A stretch of 6,527 nucleotides of DNA from Actinomycetota bacterium (lineage in GTDB: Bacteria > Actinomycetota > Acidimicrobiia > Spongiisociales > UBA5794). Made by a program: the position numbers and the translations under genes. A model generated the notes under the pieces. That model searched no databases. It was not told where the DNA came from and saw nothing but the letters and a program-made list of their open reading frames with translations. Positions 1-6,318 of this stretch are shown piece by piece. Numbering within the stretch: the first letter of the stretch is position 1; the number at the start of each line of letters is the position of its first letter. The DNA lies in assembly GCA_003648875.1 (NCBI GenBank), contig QMQC01000109.1:1-6527 (forward strand), given 5' to 3'.

Positions 1-112
1 GAATATCACATGTTGGCCATCTCGACGACCATCCATCACCACTCGCTGTGGTCTCGGCTCCGCCATTCCGCCACAAGGAGTAGCGAAACCTCTACCTGTG
101 CGCGTGGCGGGC

Positions 113-145
113 CTGATCGCCGATCTCACCAACGGCATTGATCAG
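113..145 (-). terminator. Possible transcript-end hairpin after the MBL gene
   Basis: CTGATC (113-118) pairs with GATCAG (140-145), and inside it GCCG (119-122) pairs with CGGC (133-136), with a 3-base bulge and a 10-base loop. In the minus-strand transcript it begins 7 bases after the MBL stop codon, the position expected for an operon end. No U tract follows, so termination is uncertain. The rest of 1-152 shows no supported gene, RNA or repeat. Confidence 0.4.
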
Positions 146-152
146 CAGCCTC

Positions 153-788
153 CTAGACGGTGACCGTCAGCATCACCGTGTCGAAGTCCTCGATCTGGAT
201 GAGTTCGATGTCGTCGTCGGCGAGTCCCCATGTCGCCAAGCGATACATGACCTCGCGACCCTCGTTGGTGAGGAACCAGTCGTGGACGGGGATCACGTAC
301 TTCGGACCCACGAGGCGTACACGGTCGGTCGCTGCCGTAAGGGATCCCCAGGGTGCAATGAACGGCATCGCCAGGATCGGCATCGTTTCGACGAAACTGA
401 GGCTGTCGCCAGGGTGGCTGAGCACACCCTCAACGTGAAACCCTGTGTTCTGCGGTCCTGGTCCCATCGGGATTCGCTCGTGTGGAGCAGCGAATTGAGG
501 TGTCCCCGAGGTCGCGGAATCGACGTTGTGCTCGCTCAGGATGTGGCCCAATGCTTCCGTCGTCTCTATCTCAGCGTTGTTCGACCGCTCCAGAACGGCC
601 TGAACAAAATCCACCGACACGTGGTCGGCGTGCTCATGGGTGATGAGGATCCGGTCGATCCCTTCGACCATCGACAGATCAAAGCGCTCATCGTTCCAGG
701 TGAACATGCCTGGATCCATCAGAATGCGTTTGCCATCCATCTCAACGAGCAGGCATGCGTGGACAAGTTTCGTGATGGAGACATCCAT
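153..788 (-). CDS. MBL-fold metal-dependent hydrolase (UlaG-like), substrate unknown
   Basis: This is a 211-residue metallo-beta-lactamase-fold protein, probably a cytoplasmic metal-dependent hydrolase. Visible motifs are the opening strand with H10-A11, D25-P26 in the ILMDP segment, the metal-binding HxHxDH signature at H51, H53, D55 and H56, HPGD at residues 125-128 and a late H169-D170. These form the usual set of dinuclear metal ligands. The small single-domain size fits the UlaG/YtnP-like hydrolases rather than true beta-lactamases or RNases. No signal peptide or membrane segment is seen. The ATG at 788 is the first possible start because an in-frame TAG lies 12 bases upstream. It has only a weak GGGG-type ribosome site about 12 bases away, so expression may depend on coupling to the upstream peptidase gene, whose stop is 59 bases away. 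The family assignment is firm. The substrate cannot be read from sequence, and any link to lipoylation is only by position. Confidence 0.9.
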   Translation of the reverse strand: MDVSITKLVHACLLVEMDGKRILMDPGMFTWNDERFDLSMVEGIDRILITHEHADHVSVDFVQAVLERSNNAEIETTEALGHILSEHNVDSATSGTPQFAAPHERIPMGPGPQNTGFHVEGVLSHPGDSLSFVETMPILAMPFIAPWGSLTAATDRVRLVGPKYVIPVHDWFLTNEGREVMYRLATWGLADDDIELIQIEDFDTVMLTVTV

Positions 789-812
789 GGGGACACACTA
801 CCCCATCCGTTC

Positions 813-855
813 TTGCGTAGATCCAAGCCACCCTACGCGTCCGGAATCTACGCAA
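813..855 (-). promoter_or_regulatory. Hairpin across the peptidase stop, before the MBL gene
   Basis: TTGCGTAGAT (813-822) pairs perfectly with ATCTACGCAA (846-855), and two more C-G pairs (823-844 and 824-843) can form with one bulged base, leaving an 18-base loop. In the minus-strand transcript it begins within the last codons of the peptidase gene, includes its TAG stop and ends 24 bases before the MBL start. There is no run of U after it, so it is not a classical intrinsic terminator. It may be a partial terminator or a processing or stabilising element that lowers expression of the last gene. Confidence 0.5.
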
Positions 856-1936
856 CGACGCGGTAGGCGCGATCAGTGCGGTTCAATCGCTCCACGCCAT
901 CCTGTGTCACCGCGACGATGTCTTCGATGCGCATACCCCACTCCCCTGGTTTGTAGATGCCCGGCTCGATCGAGAACACCATGCCCTCCTCGATGACCTG
1001 GCTGTTCCCCTCGACGAGATACGGGTGTTCATGGGAATCCATCCCGATCCCGTGGCCGGTGCGGTGGATGAAGAGATCTCCGTGGCCGGCGTCCGTGATG
1101 ATGTCCCTCGCTACTGCGTCGATCGACTCGGCAGTGACGCCCGGACGCACAAAGTCCACGGCTGTGACATGAGCGCGATGAAGTACCCCATATGCCTCGT
1201 CGAATCCAGCGGGAGCCTCCTGCACCACGAACATCCGAGTGGTGTCTGACGCGTATCCTTCCTGATGACCGCCGAAGTCCACAACCACGGCATCACCGAT
1301 CTCGATGATCCGAGCGCCTGGTTCGTGATGGGGTGACGCTCCGTTGGGCCCGGACGCAACGATCCAGAAGTCCATCGTGTCGTGACCGGCGGCCCTGGTT
1401 CGCTCTGTCACTTCTCGAGCGACGTCTTTCTCCGTACGCCCCGAGAAACGCACATTCTCGAGCTGGCCAACAACTCCGTCGACAGTTGCCGCAGCGGACA
1501 GAAGCTTCTCGATCTCATCTGCGGACTTTCGGATTCGGAGGTGCGCCATCAATTCGCCGGCATTACCGAACGTTCGAGATGGGCGGACATCCTGGAGGTC
1601 GACCAAGAAACGAGACCACGTCTCATCACCGATCAGCACATTGCCTGAACCCGCGAGATGGGCGTCGACGATGGCGATCGGATCCTCTGTCTCTCCCCAA
1701 CCCTGAACTCTGAAAGGCATGCCATCGGTCTCGACTCTCGGCGCCTCGAGGCCAGGGACGACGATCGTTCCCTCCCCCTCGACCGGGAGGACGAACATGG
1801 TGAGCCTCTCGAGCGGCATCGCCCTGTAACCCGTCAGGTAGGGGAGATCAGATCCAACGGAGAGACAGAGCGCATCGATGCCTTCGTTCGCCATCCTCTC
1901 TTGTGCGGAGCGAATGCGGGCTGCGAATCGGGTCAT
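848..1936 (-). CDS. M24 family metallopeptidase, Xaa-Pro aminopeptidase/dipeptidase type
   Basis: This is a 362-residue cytoplasmic peptidase with the creatinase/prolidase layout: an N-terminal creatinase-like domain (about 1-130) and a C-terminal pita-bread catalytic domain (about 135-360). All five expected dinuclear metal ligands are visible: D220 in VDFGG, D231 in SDTTR, H295 in GHGIG, E324 in SIEPGIY and E338 in RIEDI. H204 is a likely substrate-site histidine. Enzymes of this family release an N-terminal residue before proline (PepP) or split Xaa-Pro dipeptides (PepQ), and sequence alone does not separate the two. The length matches PepQ-like actinobacterial and Bacillus YqhT-type enzymes. 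Its ATG overlaps the lipBA stop as ATGA (1936-1933), and no clear Shine-Dalgarno precedes it, so translation is probably coupled. Its own stop codon lies within the left arm of a hairpin at 813-855. It most likely belongs to the operon through transcription rather than pathway. Confidence 0.92.
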   Translation of the reverse strand: MTRFAARIRSAQERMANEGIDALCLSVGSDLPYLTGYRAMPLERLTMFVLPVEGEGTIVVPGLEAPRVETDGMPFRVQGWGETEDPIAIVDAHLAGSGNVLIGDETWSRFLVDLQDVRPSRTFGNAGELMAHLRIRKSADEIEKLLSAAATVDGVVGQLENVRFSGRTEKDVAREVTERTRAAGHDTMDFWIVASGPNGASPHHEPGARIIEIGDAVVVDFGGHQEGYASDTTRMFVVQEAPAGFDEAYGVLHRAHVTAVDFVRPGVTAESIDAVARDIITDAGHGDLFIHRTGHGIGMDSHEHPYLVEGNSQVIEEGMVFSIEPGIYKPGEWGMRIEDIVAVTQDGVERLNRTDRAYRVVA

Positions 1937-3585
1937 CGCGTGGCATCGAGCGCTTCGCGGGCGTGGTAGGACGACCTCACGAGCGGGCCGGATTCGACAT
2001 GGCTGATGCCGAAGCGCTCCCCGGCAGCCTTGTACGCACCAAAGACGTCGGGATGGACGTATCGGTCGATCTTGCGATGCCTCGCTGTCGGTCTGAGGTA
2101 CTGGCCGATCGTCACAACGTCTACACCGACCGCGTTGAGATCTGCAAGGGCGCCGATGATCTCGTCGTCAGTCTCACCCATGCCGACGATCAGGCCTGAT
2201 TTGACGGCACCGGATGGGTTCGCCCACTTGGCCCTTGCAAGCAGAGTTAGTGACCTTGCGTAATTCGCTGCCGTCCGGATCTCCCTCTGTAGCCGCAATA
2301 CGGTCTCGGTGTTGTGGTTGAGGACTGCAGGTTTGGCACCAAGGACAACGTCGAGGGGATCGGTCTCTCCCTTGAAGTCAGGGATCAGCACTTCAACATC
2401 ACACCCTGGCAGTCGGGCATGGATCTCGTTGATGGTGCGTGCGAAGATCGTTGCGCCTCCGTCTTGGAGATCATCGCGGTTGACCGAAGTGAGCACCGCA
2501 TGGTTGAGACCCATCCGGGAGATCGCCTCGGCCGCACGGATGGGCTCGTCCTCGTCCACCTCACCAGGCTTGCCCGTATTGACATCGCAGAATGAACAAG
2601 CCCTGGTGCACGTGTCGCCCAGGAGCATCAGAGTTGATGTACCCGACGTCCAGCACTCGGATATGTTGGGACATCCGGCCTCTTCACACACGGTGTTGAG
2701 GCCGAGATCACGGTTCAACTTCTTCAGCTCCATGAACCTCGGATCGCCCATGTCGACCCTCACCTTCATCCACGATGGCTTCTCCGGCTCCCCACCGAGC
2801 AGTCCATGGATCATCACCGGGACCTCATCGGCAGGTCTTGGGCTGAATACCCCGTCGTCGACCATACGGTCTACCTCAAATACTCGTCTGGCTGTACCAC
2901 GGGTGAAGGCACCAAGCTGGATCTCTGTCTCTGTACGTGAACTCAAGGCCTTGACGTGTGGCAACAGGGTCTCAATCACCTCTTCGATCGACACGGATCG
3001 GCCAAGCAACGCCGTGAGCGATGTGACCGGCCTGTCCGGGATGCCGCAGGGCACGATATTGGAGAAGTAATCCATGTCAGGGTCGACATTGATGGCAAAT
3101 CCGTGCATCGAAACACCGCGAGAGACCCGCACTCCGATGGCAGCAACCTTGCCCTTCTGTGTCCAAACACCGGTAAGCCCGGATTCGGTCCATGCCTCGA
3201 CGCCGAGATCGTCGAGCGTTGCGATGAGAATCTTCTCGATGCGCCTGACGTGCCCGACGACATCAAAACCGTCTGCGACCCTTGGAACCGCAACGATGGG
3301 ATAGCCGACGAGCTGACCGGGTCCGTGGTATGTGATGTCCCCACCACGATCGACGTCGACGAACTGCGCTCCGATATCGGCAAGGAGATCCCTGCTGATG
3401 GTCAGGTTCGAGCCGTCGCCGTTCCTTCCAACCGTGTAGGTGTGGGGGTGCTCGAGCAGCAAGAGATAGTCATCGTCCGTTCGACCAGTCGTACGACCTT
3501 CCCAGATCGCACGCTGAAGATCCCACGCTTCGTTGTAGTCGACGCGCCCGAGCCACCGGGAACGAAGGACACCTTCGAGCGTCAC
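1933..3585 (-). CDS. Fused octanoyltransferase LipB and lipoyl synthase LipA (550 aa)
   Basis: One uninterrupted frame encodes both steps of de novo lipoate assembly. Residues 1-213 are LipB, which moves octanoyl from acyl carrier protein to a lipoyl-domain lysine. It has the RGG-x-TYHGPGQL-type motif at 80-96, the catalytic K146 in KVAAIGVRV, H161 in MHGFAINV and the acyl-carrying C180 in PCGIPDRPVTSL. Residues 241-550 are LipA, the radical SAM sulfur-insertion enzyme. It has the auxiliary-cluster cysteines C300, C305 and C311 (CEEAGCPNISEC), the SAM-cluster cysteines C326, C330 and C333 (CTRACSFC), GMGET at 468-472 and the C-terminal RSSY at 537-540, whose serine ligates the auxiliary cluster. 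A linker of about 27 residues (214-240) joins them. I chose GTG 3585 because it overlaps the E2 stop as GTGA, has AGGA 6 bases upstream and precedes the first LipB-like residues. The frame is open to an ATG at 3681, but that would overlap E2 by 100 bases. A shorter LipA from ATG 2865 is also possible. Confidence 0.92.
   Translation of the reverse strand: MTLEGVLRSRWLGRVDYNEAWDLQRAIWEGRTTGRTDDDYLLLLEHPHTYTVGRNGDGSNLTISRDLLADIGAQFVDVDRGGDITYHGPGQLVGYPIVAVPRVADGFDVVGHVRRIEKILIATLDDLGVEAWTESGLTGVWTQKGKVAAIGVRVSRGVSMHGFAINVDPDMDYFSNIVPCGIPDRPVTSLTALLGRSVSIEEVIETLLPHVKALSSRTETEIQLGAFTRGTARRVFEVDRMVDDGVFSPRPADEVPVMIHGLLGGEPEKPSWMKVRVDMGDPRFMELKKLNRDLGLNTVCEEAGCPNISECWTSGTSTLMLLGDTCTRACSFCDVNTGKPGEVDEDEPIRAAEAISRMGLNHAVLTSVNRDDLQDGGATIFARTINEIHARLPGCDVEVLIPDFKGETDPLDVVLGAKPAVLNHNTETVLRLQREIRTAANYARSLTLLARAKWANPSGAVKSGLIVGMGETDDEIIGALADLNAVGVDVVTIGQYLRPTARHRKIDRYVHPDVFGAYKAAGERFGISHVESGPLVRSSYHAREALDATR
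2863..2877 (-). promoter_or_regulatory. Candidate internal ribosome site and ATG for stand-alone LipA
   Basis: Inside the lipB-lipA frame, GAGGT (2877-2873) precedes an in-frame ATG (2865-2863), with 8 bases between GAGG and the ATG. Starting here would give a 310-residue protein containing all LipA cluster cysteines and the RSSY end, close to the normal LipA length. The site falls exactly at the domain junction. What is seen is the motif and spacing; that it works in the cell is inference. It may be a functional second start or a relic of separate genes. Confidence 0.5.
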
Positions 3586-4844
3586 CTGAGTTCCTGTTCC
3601 CAGTCCCAGGTCTCGAGATTCTCCTTGATTCGGTTCAAGAACAGAGCAGCCGTGGATCCGTCGAACACCCTGTGATCCCAACTCAGGCCGAGATAGCCGA
3701 TGTGGTGGATGGCAATACCGTCAGAGCCGTCCGGCAACTCCACGACGACCGGCCGCTTCTTGATCGTCTCCGTCGACAGGATCGCAGCGCTCGGTGGTGG
3801 GATGATCGGTGCAGACATGAACGACCCGTAGGGTCCCGGATTGGTTATCGAGAACGTGAATCCAGCGAGATCATCAGGCCCGAGCCTGTTGCCGTGTGCC
3901 GCATCTGCCGTTGCCCTGACCGACCTTGCGATCGCACGAAGCGTCATCGAGTCCGTGCCAGGAATGTTCGCAACGATCAGTCCCTTCTGGTCGAGATCGA
4001 TTGCCAGCCCGAGGTTCACGTGGCGGTGGAATGCGTGCGTGCCAGCTTCAAAGTCGATTTGCGAGTTGACGACAGGGAACCCTGAGAGAGCTTCCATGGT
4101 TGCCCTCGCAATGAACGGCAGGTAAGTCAATGGGAAGCCCTCTGCCTCCATGAACGCATCCCTGTTGGCATTGCGTGCAAACTCAACCCGTTCGTAGTCG
4201 ACCTCGACCGACGTCCACACATGGGCAGCGACCTGACGGGCGTCGCTCATGTTCTTGGCGATGAGCCTCCGCAGATGCCCGATCTCGCGCACATCGGTCT
4301 CGCCCGCTGGTTCCAACACGGTCGGAGGGGCAGGTACCTGTCGTCCGTCGTCCGCGCCAGTTCCCTCTGACGGGAGCTCCGAGGCAAAGGATTCGATGTC
4401 GCCGCGCGTGATCCTTCCGCCATCCCCCGTGCCGGTGACCATCGCAAGATCGATGCCGTGCTCAGCCGCGAGCTTCCTCACGACAGGCGAGATGACCCCC
4501 CGCCGGTCCCGGCTCTCGTCCTTGGACGCCTCTTCGGCGAAAGGCGGACGGCGGACGGCGGAAGACTCTTCCTCTGTGCCCGGAGTACTGGATGTTGCAT
4601 TCTCAACCTCATCCGACAGCACAGCTATGGGCGTACCCACGTCGATAGTGCTCCCCGCAGCGAAAAGGATCTCCGTGAGCACACCGGCCGCTGGCGATGG
4701 AATCTCCGTGTCGACCTTGTCTGTCGAGATCTCGACGAGGATGTCGTCCTCGGCGACGTACTCACCAATCTGCTTCACCCAAGCGAGGATGGTGCCCTCC
4801 GTGACCGTCTCACCGAGCTGGGGCATCGTGATCGTTACCGACAT
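3582..4844 (-). CDS. Dihydrolipoamide acyltransferase, E2 component of a 2-oxoacid dehydrogenase complex
   Basis: This is a 420-residue E2 core protein that carries the acyl group from E1 on a lipoyl arm and passes it to CoA. The domains in order are one lipoyl domain (about 2-78) with the acceptor lysine K43 in TDKVDTEIP, an acidic and serine-rich linker (about 80-117), a peripheral subunit-binding domain (about 118-152, starting ISPVVRKLAAEHG) that should hold E3 and/or E1, and the trimer-forming catalytic domain (about 185-420). The catalytic motif DHRVFDG has H391 and D395, and a TNPGPYGS segment lies at 334-341. There is only one lipoyl domain, while many actinobacterial E2 proteins have two or three. 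The lipoyl motif resembles actinobacterial SucB/DlaT, but the acyl substrate (pyruvate, 2-oxoglutarate or branched-chain) cannot be assigned without E1. It starts 11 bases after the E3 gene with a strong Shine-Dalgarno and overlaps lipBA by GTGA, so the lipoyl acceptor and its modifying enzyme are co-translated. Confidence 0.93.
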   Translation of the reverse strand: MSVTITMPQLGETVTEGTILAWVKQIGEYVAEDDILVEISTDKVDTEIPSPAAGVLTEILFAAGSTIDVGTPIAVLSDEVENATSSTPGTEEESSAVRRPPFAEEASKDESRDRRGVISPVVRKLAAEHGIDLAMVTGTGDGGRITRGDIESFASELPSEGTGADDGRQVPAPPTVLEPAGETDVREIGHLRRLIAKNMSDARQVAAHVWTSVEVDYERVEFARNANRDAFMEAEGFPLTYLPFIARATMEALSGFPVVNSQIDFEAGTHAFHRHVNLGLAIDLDQKGLIVANIPGTDSMTLRAIARSVRATADAAHGNRLGPDDLAGFTFSITNPGPYGSFMSAPIIPPPSAAILSTETIKKRPVVVELPDGSDGIAIHHIGYLGLSWDHRVFDGSTAALFLNRIKENLETWDWEQELR

Positions 4845-4851
4845 TGATTCG

Positions 4852-4857
4852 CTCCTT
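4852..4857 (-). promoter_or_regulatory. Strong Shine-Dalgarno of the E2 gene on the E3 stop codon
   Basis: AAGGAG (4857-4852) stands 7 bases before the E2 ATG (4844). Its first two bases are the last two of the E3 stop codon TAA (4858-4856). A ribosome ending E3 therefore covers the E2 ribosome site, which points to coupled translation of E3 and E2 and fixes the E2 start. Confidence 0.8.
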
Positions 4858-6229
4858 AGTGCAGGCTTCGGCCTGCTGATGCCAAGAGGGTTTCACCGAT
4901 CGCTTCGGAAACCGTTGGATGTGCGTGGATGAACGCAGCTGCCTCAGACGGCAACGCTTCCCACCCAACGGCGTACATGAGTTCGTGGATCATCTCTCCC
5001 GCACCTGGCCCAACAACCGTCGCGCCAAGTATCGGCCCGTCCTTCTCGGACACGATCTTGACGATGCCACCGATCTCTCCCTGGATGATCGCCCGACCCA
5101 CACCACGCATCCCATGCTCTGTGGTGGTGATGTCATGCCCGGCATCGGAGGCATCTGCCGCCGTCTTGCCGACCCACGCGATCTCGGGGTGTGTGTACAC
5201 GACCATCGGGATGGCGTTGTAGTCGACCGGGGCCGTCTTCCCCGTTGCAATGTGGGTGACGGCGGCGATCGCTTCGGCAAATGCCACATGGGCCAGTTGT
5301 GGAGAACCGCTCACGATGTCTCCGACGGCATAGACACCTTCCGCACTGGTTTCCATCGTCGTTGCATCAACGGCGATGAAGCCTCGGTCCGTGGCGAGAC
5401 CAACCGAATCAATTCCGATGTCACCTGTCACGGGGCTACGCCCCACCGCCACGAGAACCACGTCGACCTCGACGGATTCATCCCTGTAGGGAACAGTGAC
5501 TCCACTGACAGACACCTTTGCTGGGCCTACGCCCACACCAAGATGGGTCGCGATCTTGCGCTTCCGGAATTCCCTGGCCAGCACCTTTGCCGCCTCGGGT
5601 TCCATACCTGGAACGAGCTGCTCCTCCATCTCGAACAGGTGAACCTCGGTCCCGATCTCGGCGAGAAACGATGCGAATTCACAGCCGATGGCCCCAGCTC
5701 CGATGACCCCCACCCGCTCGGGTTGCCCGGACCAGTCGAGTGCATGGTCCGAAGTGACGATCGTGGTCCCGTTGATGTCGTACCCAGGGAGAGATGCGGC
5801 CTTGGAACCCGAGGCGAGGATGATGGTCCTCGCGACGATCTTCGTCACTTCGCCATCTGGTGAAGCAACGGCGACCTCGCCGGGACCGCTGATCCGACCG
5901 TGGCCGTCGATGATGTCGACACCGCGTTGCTTCAGCAGACCTCCGAGGCCCTTGACGAGGCCCTCCACGACCTTCTGCTTGCGCTTGAGTGCCGTCGACC
6001 AGGCGAATTCCGGTTCAGCGGTGATGACACCGAACTCTTCGGCCCCCGCAACAGTGGAGTAGACCTCGGCGGACTGGATCCAAGCCTTTGTGGGAATGCA
6101 TCCCTTGAGCAGGCATGTACCCCCGATACGTTCCTTCTCCACGATTGCCACTGAGAGCCCGAAGTTGTGGGCGTACAGGGCTGCAGCGTATCCACCCGGC
6201 CCCCCACCGATGATGGCAATGTCATACAT
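4856..6229 (-). CDS. lpdA: Dihydrolipoamide dehydrogenase (E3)
   Basis: This is a 457-residue flavoprotein that reoxidises the dihydrolipoyl arm of E2 and passes electrons through a disulfide and FAD to NAD. Visible features are the FAD Rossmann motif GGGPGG at 8-13, the redox disulfide C39/C44 in GGTCLLKGCIPTKA, the NAD-binding GAGAIG at 177-182, the second FAD contact in VYAVGDI with D304, and the dimerisation domain ending in HAHPTVSE with active-site H437 and E442. The length is normal for the family. The frame is open to an ATG at 6292, but the family start MYDIAIIGGG begins at ATG 6229. A GGAG lies 11 bases upstream of it, somewhat distant, so the start rests mainly on homology. It appears to be the first gene of the minus-strand operon. 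No E1 gene lies between it and the divergent plus-strand genes. The short spacing to E2 supports a shared complex; the same E3 may also serve other complexes. Confidence 0.95.
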   Translation of the reverse strand: MYDIAIIGGGPGGYAAALYAHNFGLSVAIVEKERIGGTCLLKGCIPTKAWIQSAEVYSTVAGAEEFGVITAEPEFAWSTALKRKQKVVEGLVKGLGGLLKQRGVDIIDGHGRISGPGEVAVASPDGEVTKIVARTIILASGSKAASLPGYDINGTTIVTSDHALDWSGQPERVGVIGAGAIGCEFASFLAEIGTEVHLFEMEEQLVPGMEPEAAKVLAREFRKRKIATHLGVGVGPAKVSVSGVTVPYRDESVEVDVVLVAVGRSPVTGDIGIDSVGLATDRGFIAVDATTMETSAEGVYAVGDIVSGSPQLAHVAFAEAIAAVTHIATGKTAPVDYNAIPMVVYTHPEIAWVGKTAADASDAGHDITTTEHGMRGVGRAIIQGEIGGIVKIVSEKDGPILGATVVGPGAGEMIHELMYAVGWEALPSEAAAFIHAHPTVSEAIGETLLASAGRSLH

Positions 6230-6267
6230 AGAAGAGACAGCTCCAGAGAGTCGACGGCAACGGCCGA

Positions 6268-6273
6268 AGAATA
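6268..6273 (-). promoter_or_regulatory. Candidate -10 element for the E3-E2-lipBA operon
   Basis: TATTCT on the minus strand (6273-6268) fits the TANNNT -10 pattern common in actinobacteria. It would place the transcript start near 6261 and leave a leader of about 30 bases before the ATG at 6229, containing the GGAG at 6244-6241. I see no good -35 hexamer 16-18 bases upstream. This is inferred from pattern only. Confidence 0.35.
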
Positions 6274-6275
6274 GT

Positions 6276-6290
6276 GGTGCACCCCGCACC
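6276..6290. repeat. Short inverted repeat between divergent promoters, possible operator
   Basis: GGTGC and GCACC form a perfect 5-base inverted repeat around a 5-base centre. The left part also contains the 8-base palindrome GGTGCACC (6276-6283). It sits between the two candidate -10 elements, inside the -35/-10 spacer of the E3 promoter, where a repressor could act on both directions. Repeats this short occur by chance, so the regulatory role is speculative. Confidence 0.25.
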
Positions 6291-6306
6291 AAGACACCGC
6301 GGCCGA

Positions 6307-6312
6307 TACCCT
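6307..6312 (+). promoter_or_regulatory. Candidate -10 element for a leaderless plus-strand transcript
   Basis: TACCCT matches TANNNT and ends 6 bases before the GTG at 6319, the spacing expected if transcription begins on the start codon itself. No Shine-Dalgarno is visible before that GTG, which agrees with leaderless translation, common in actinobacteria. Pattern-based inference. Confidence 0.35.
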
Positions 6313-6318
6313 TGCTTC

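Noticed and set aside
1..163. Short open frames reaching the left edge: plus strand from 2 to a TGA at 161-163, and minus strand from ATG 138 or ATG 66
   Set aside because: All are under 55 codons, arginine-rich or low in complexity, and lack a clear ribosome site or motif. One could be the end of a gene outside the window, but nothing here proves it.
156..170. GACGGTGACCGTC-type palindrome near the MBL 3' end
   Set aside because: It is explained by the Val/Thr codons of the protein's C-terminus, and a 1-base loop is unlikely to fold.
138..866. Long plus-strand open frame opposite the MBL gene (242 codons)
   Set aside because: It lies antisense to a gene with a full metal-binding motif set. 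Its translation shows no recognisable motif, and the open frame is explained by GC-rich codon bias on the other strand.
2309..3070. Plus-strand open frame of 253 codons opposite lipBA
   Set aside because: It is a shadow of the lipBA codons, serine/arginine/proline-rich and without domain signals.
3586..3681. Upstream ATG start for the lipBA frame at 3681
   Set aside because: It would overlap the E2 gene by 100 bases and add 32 residues unlike LipB. The GTG at 3585 has an AGGA ribosome site and the GTGA overlap.
6230..6292. Upstream ATG start for E3 at 6292
   Set aside because: The extra 21 residues precede the universal MYDIAIIGGG start, and the extension would cover the candidate promoter and leader.
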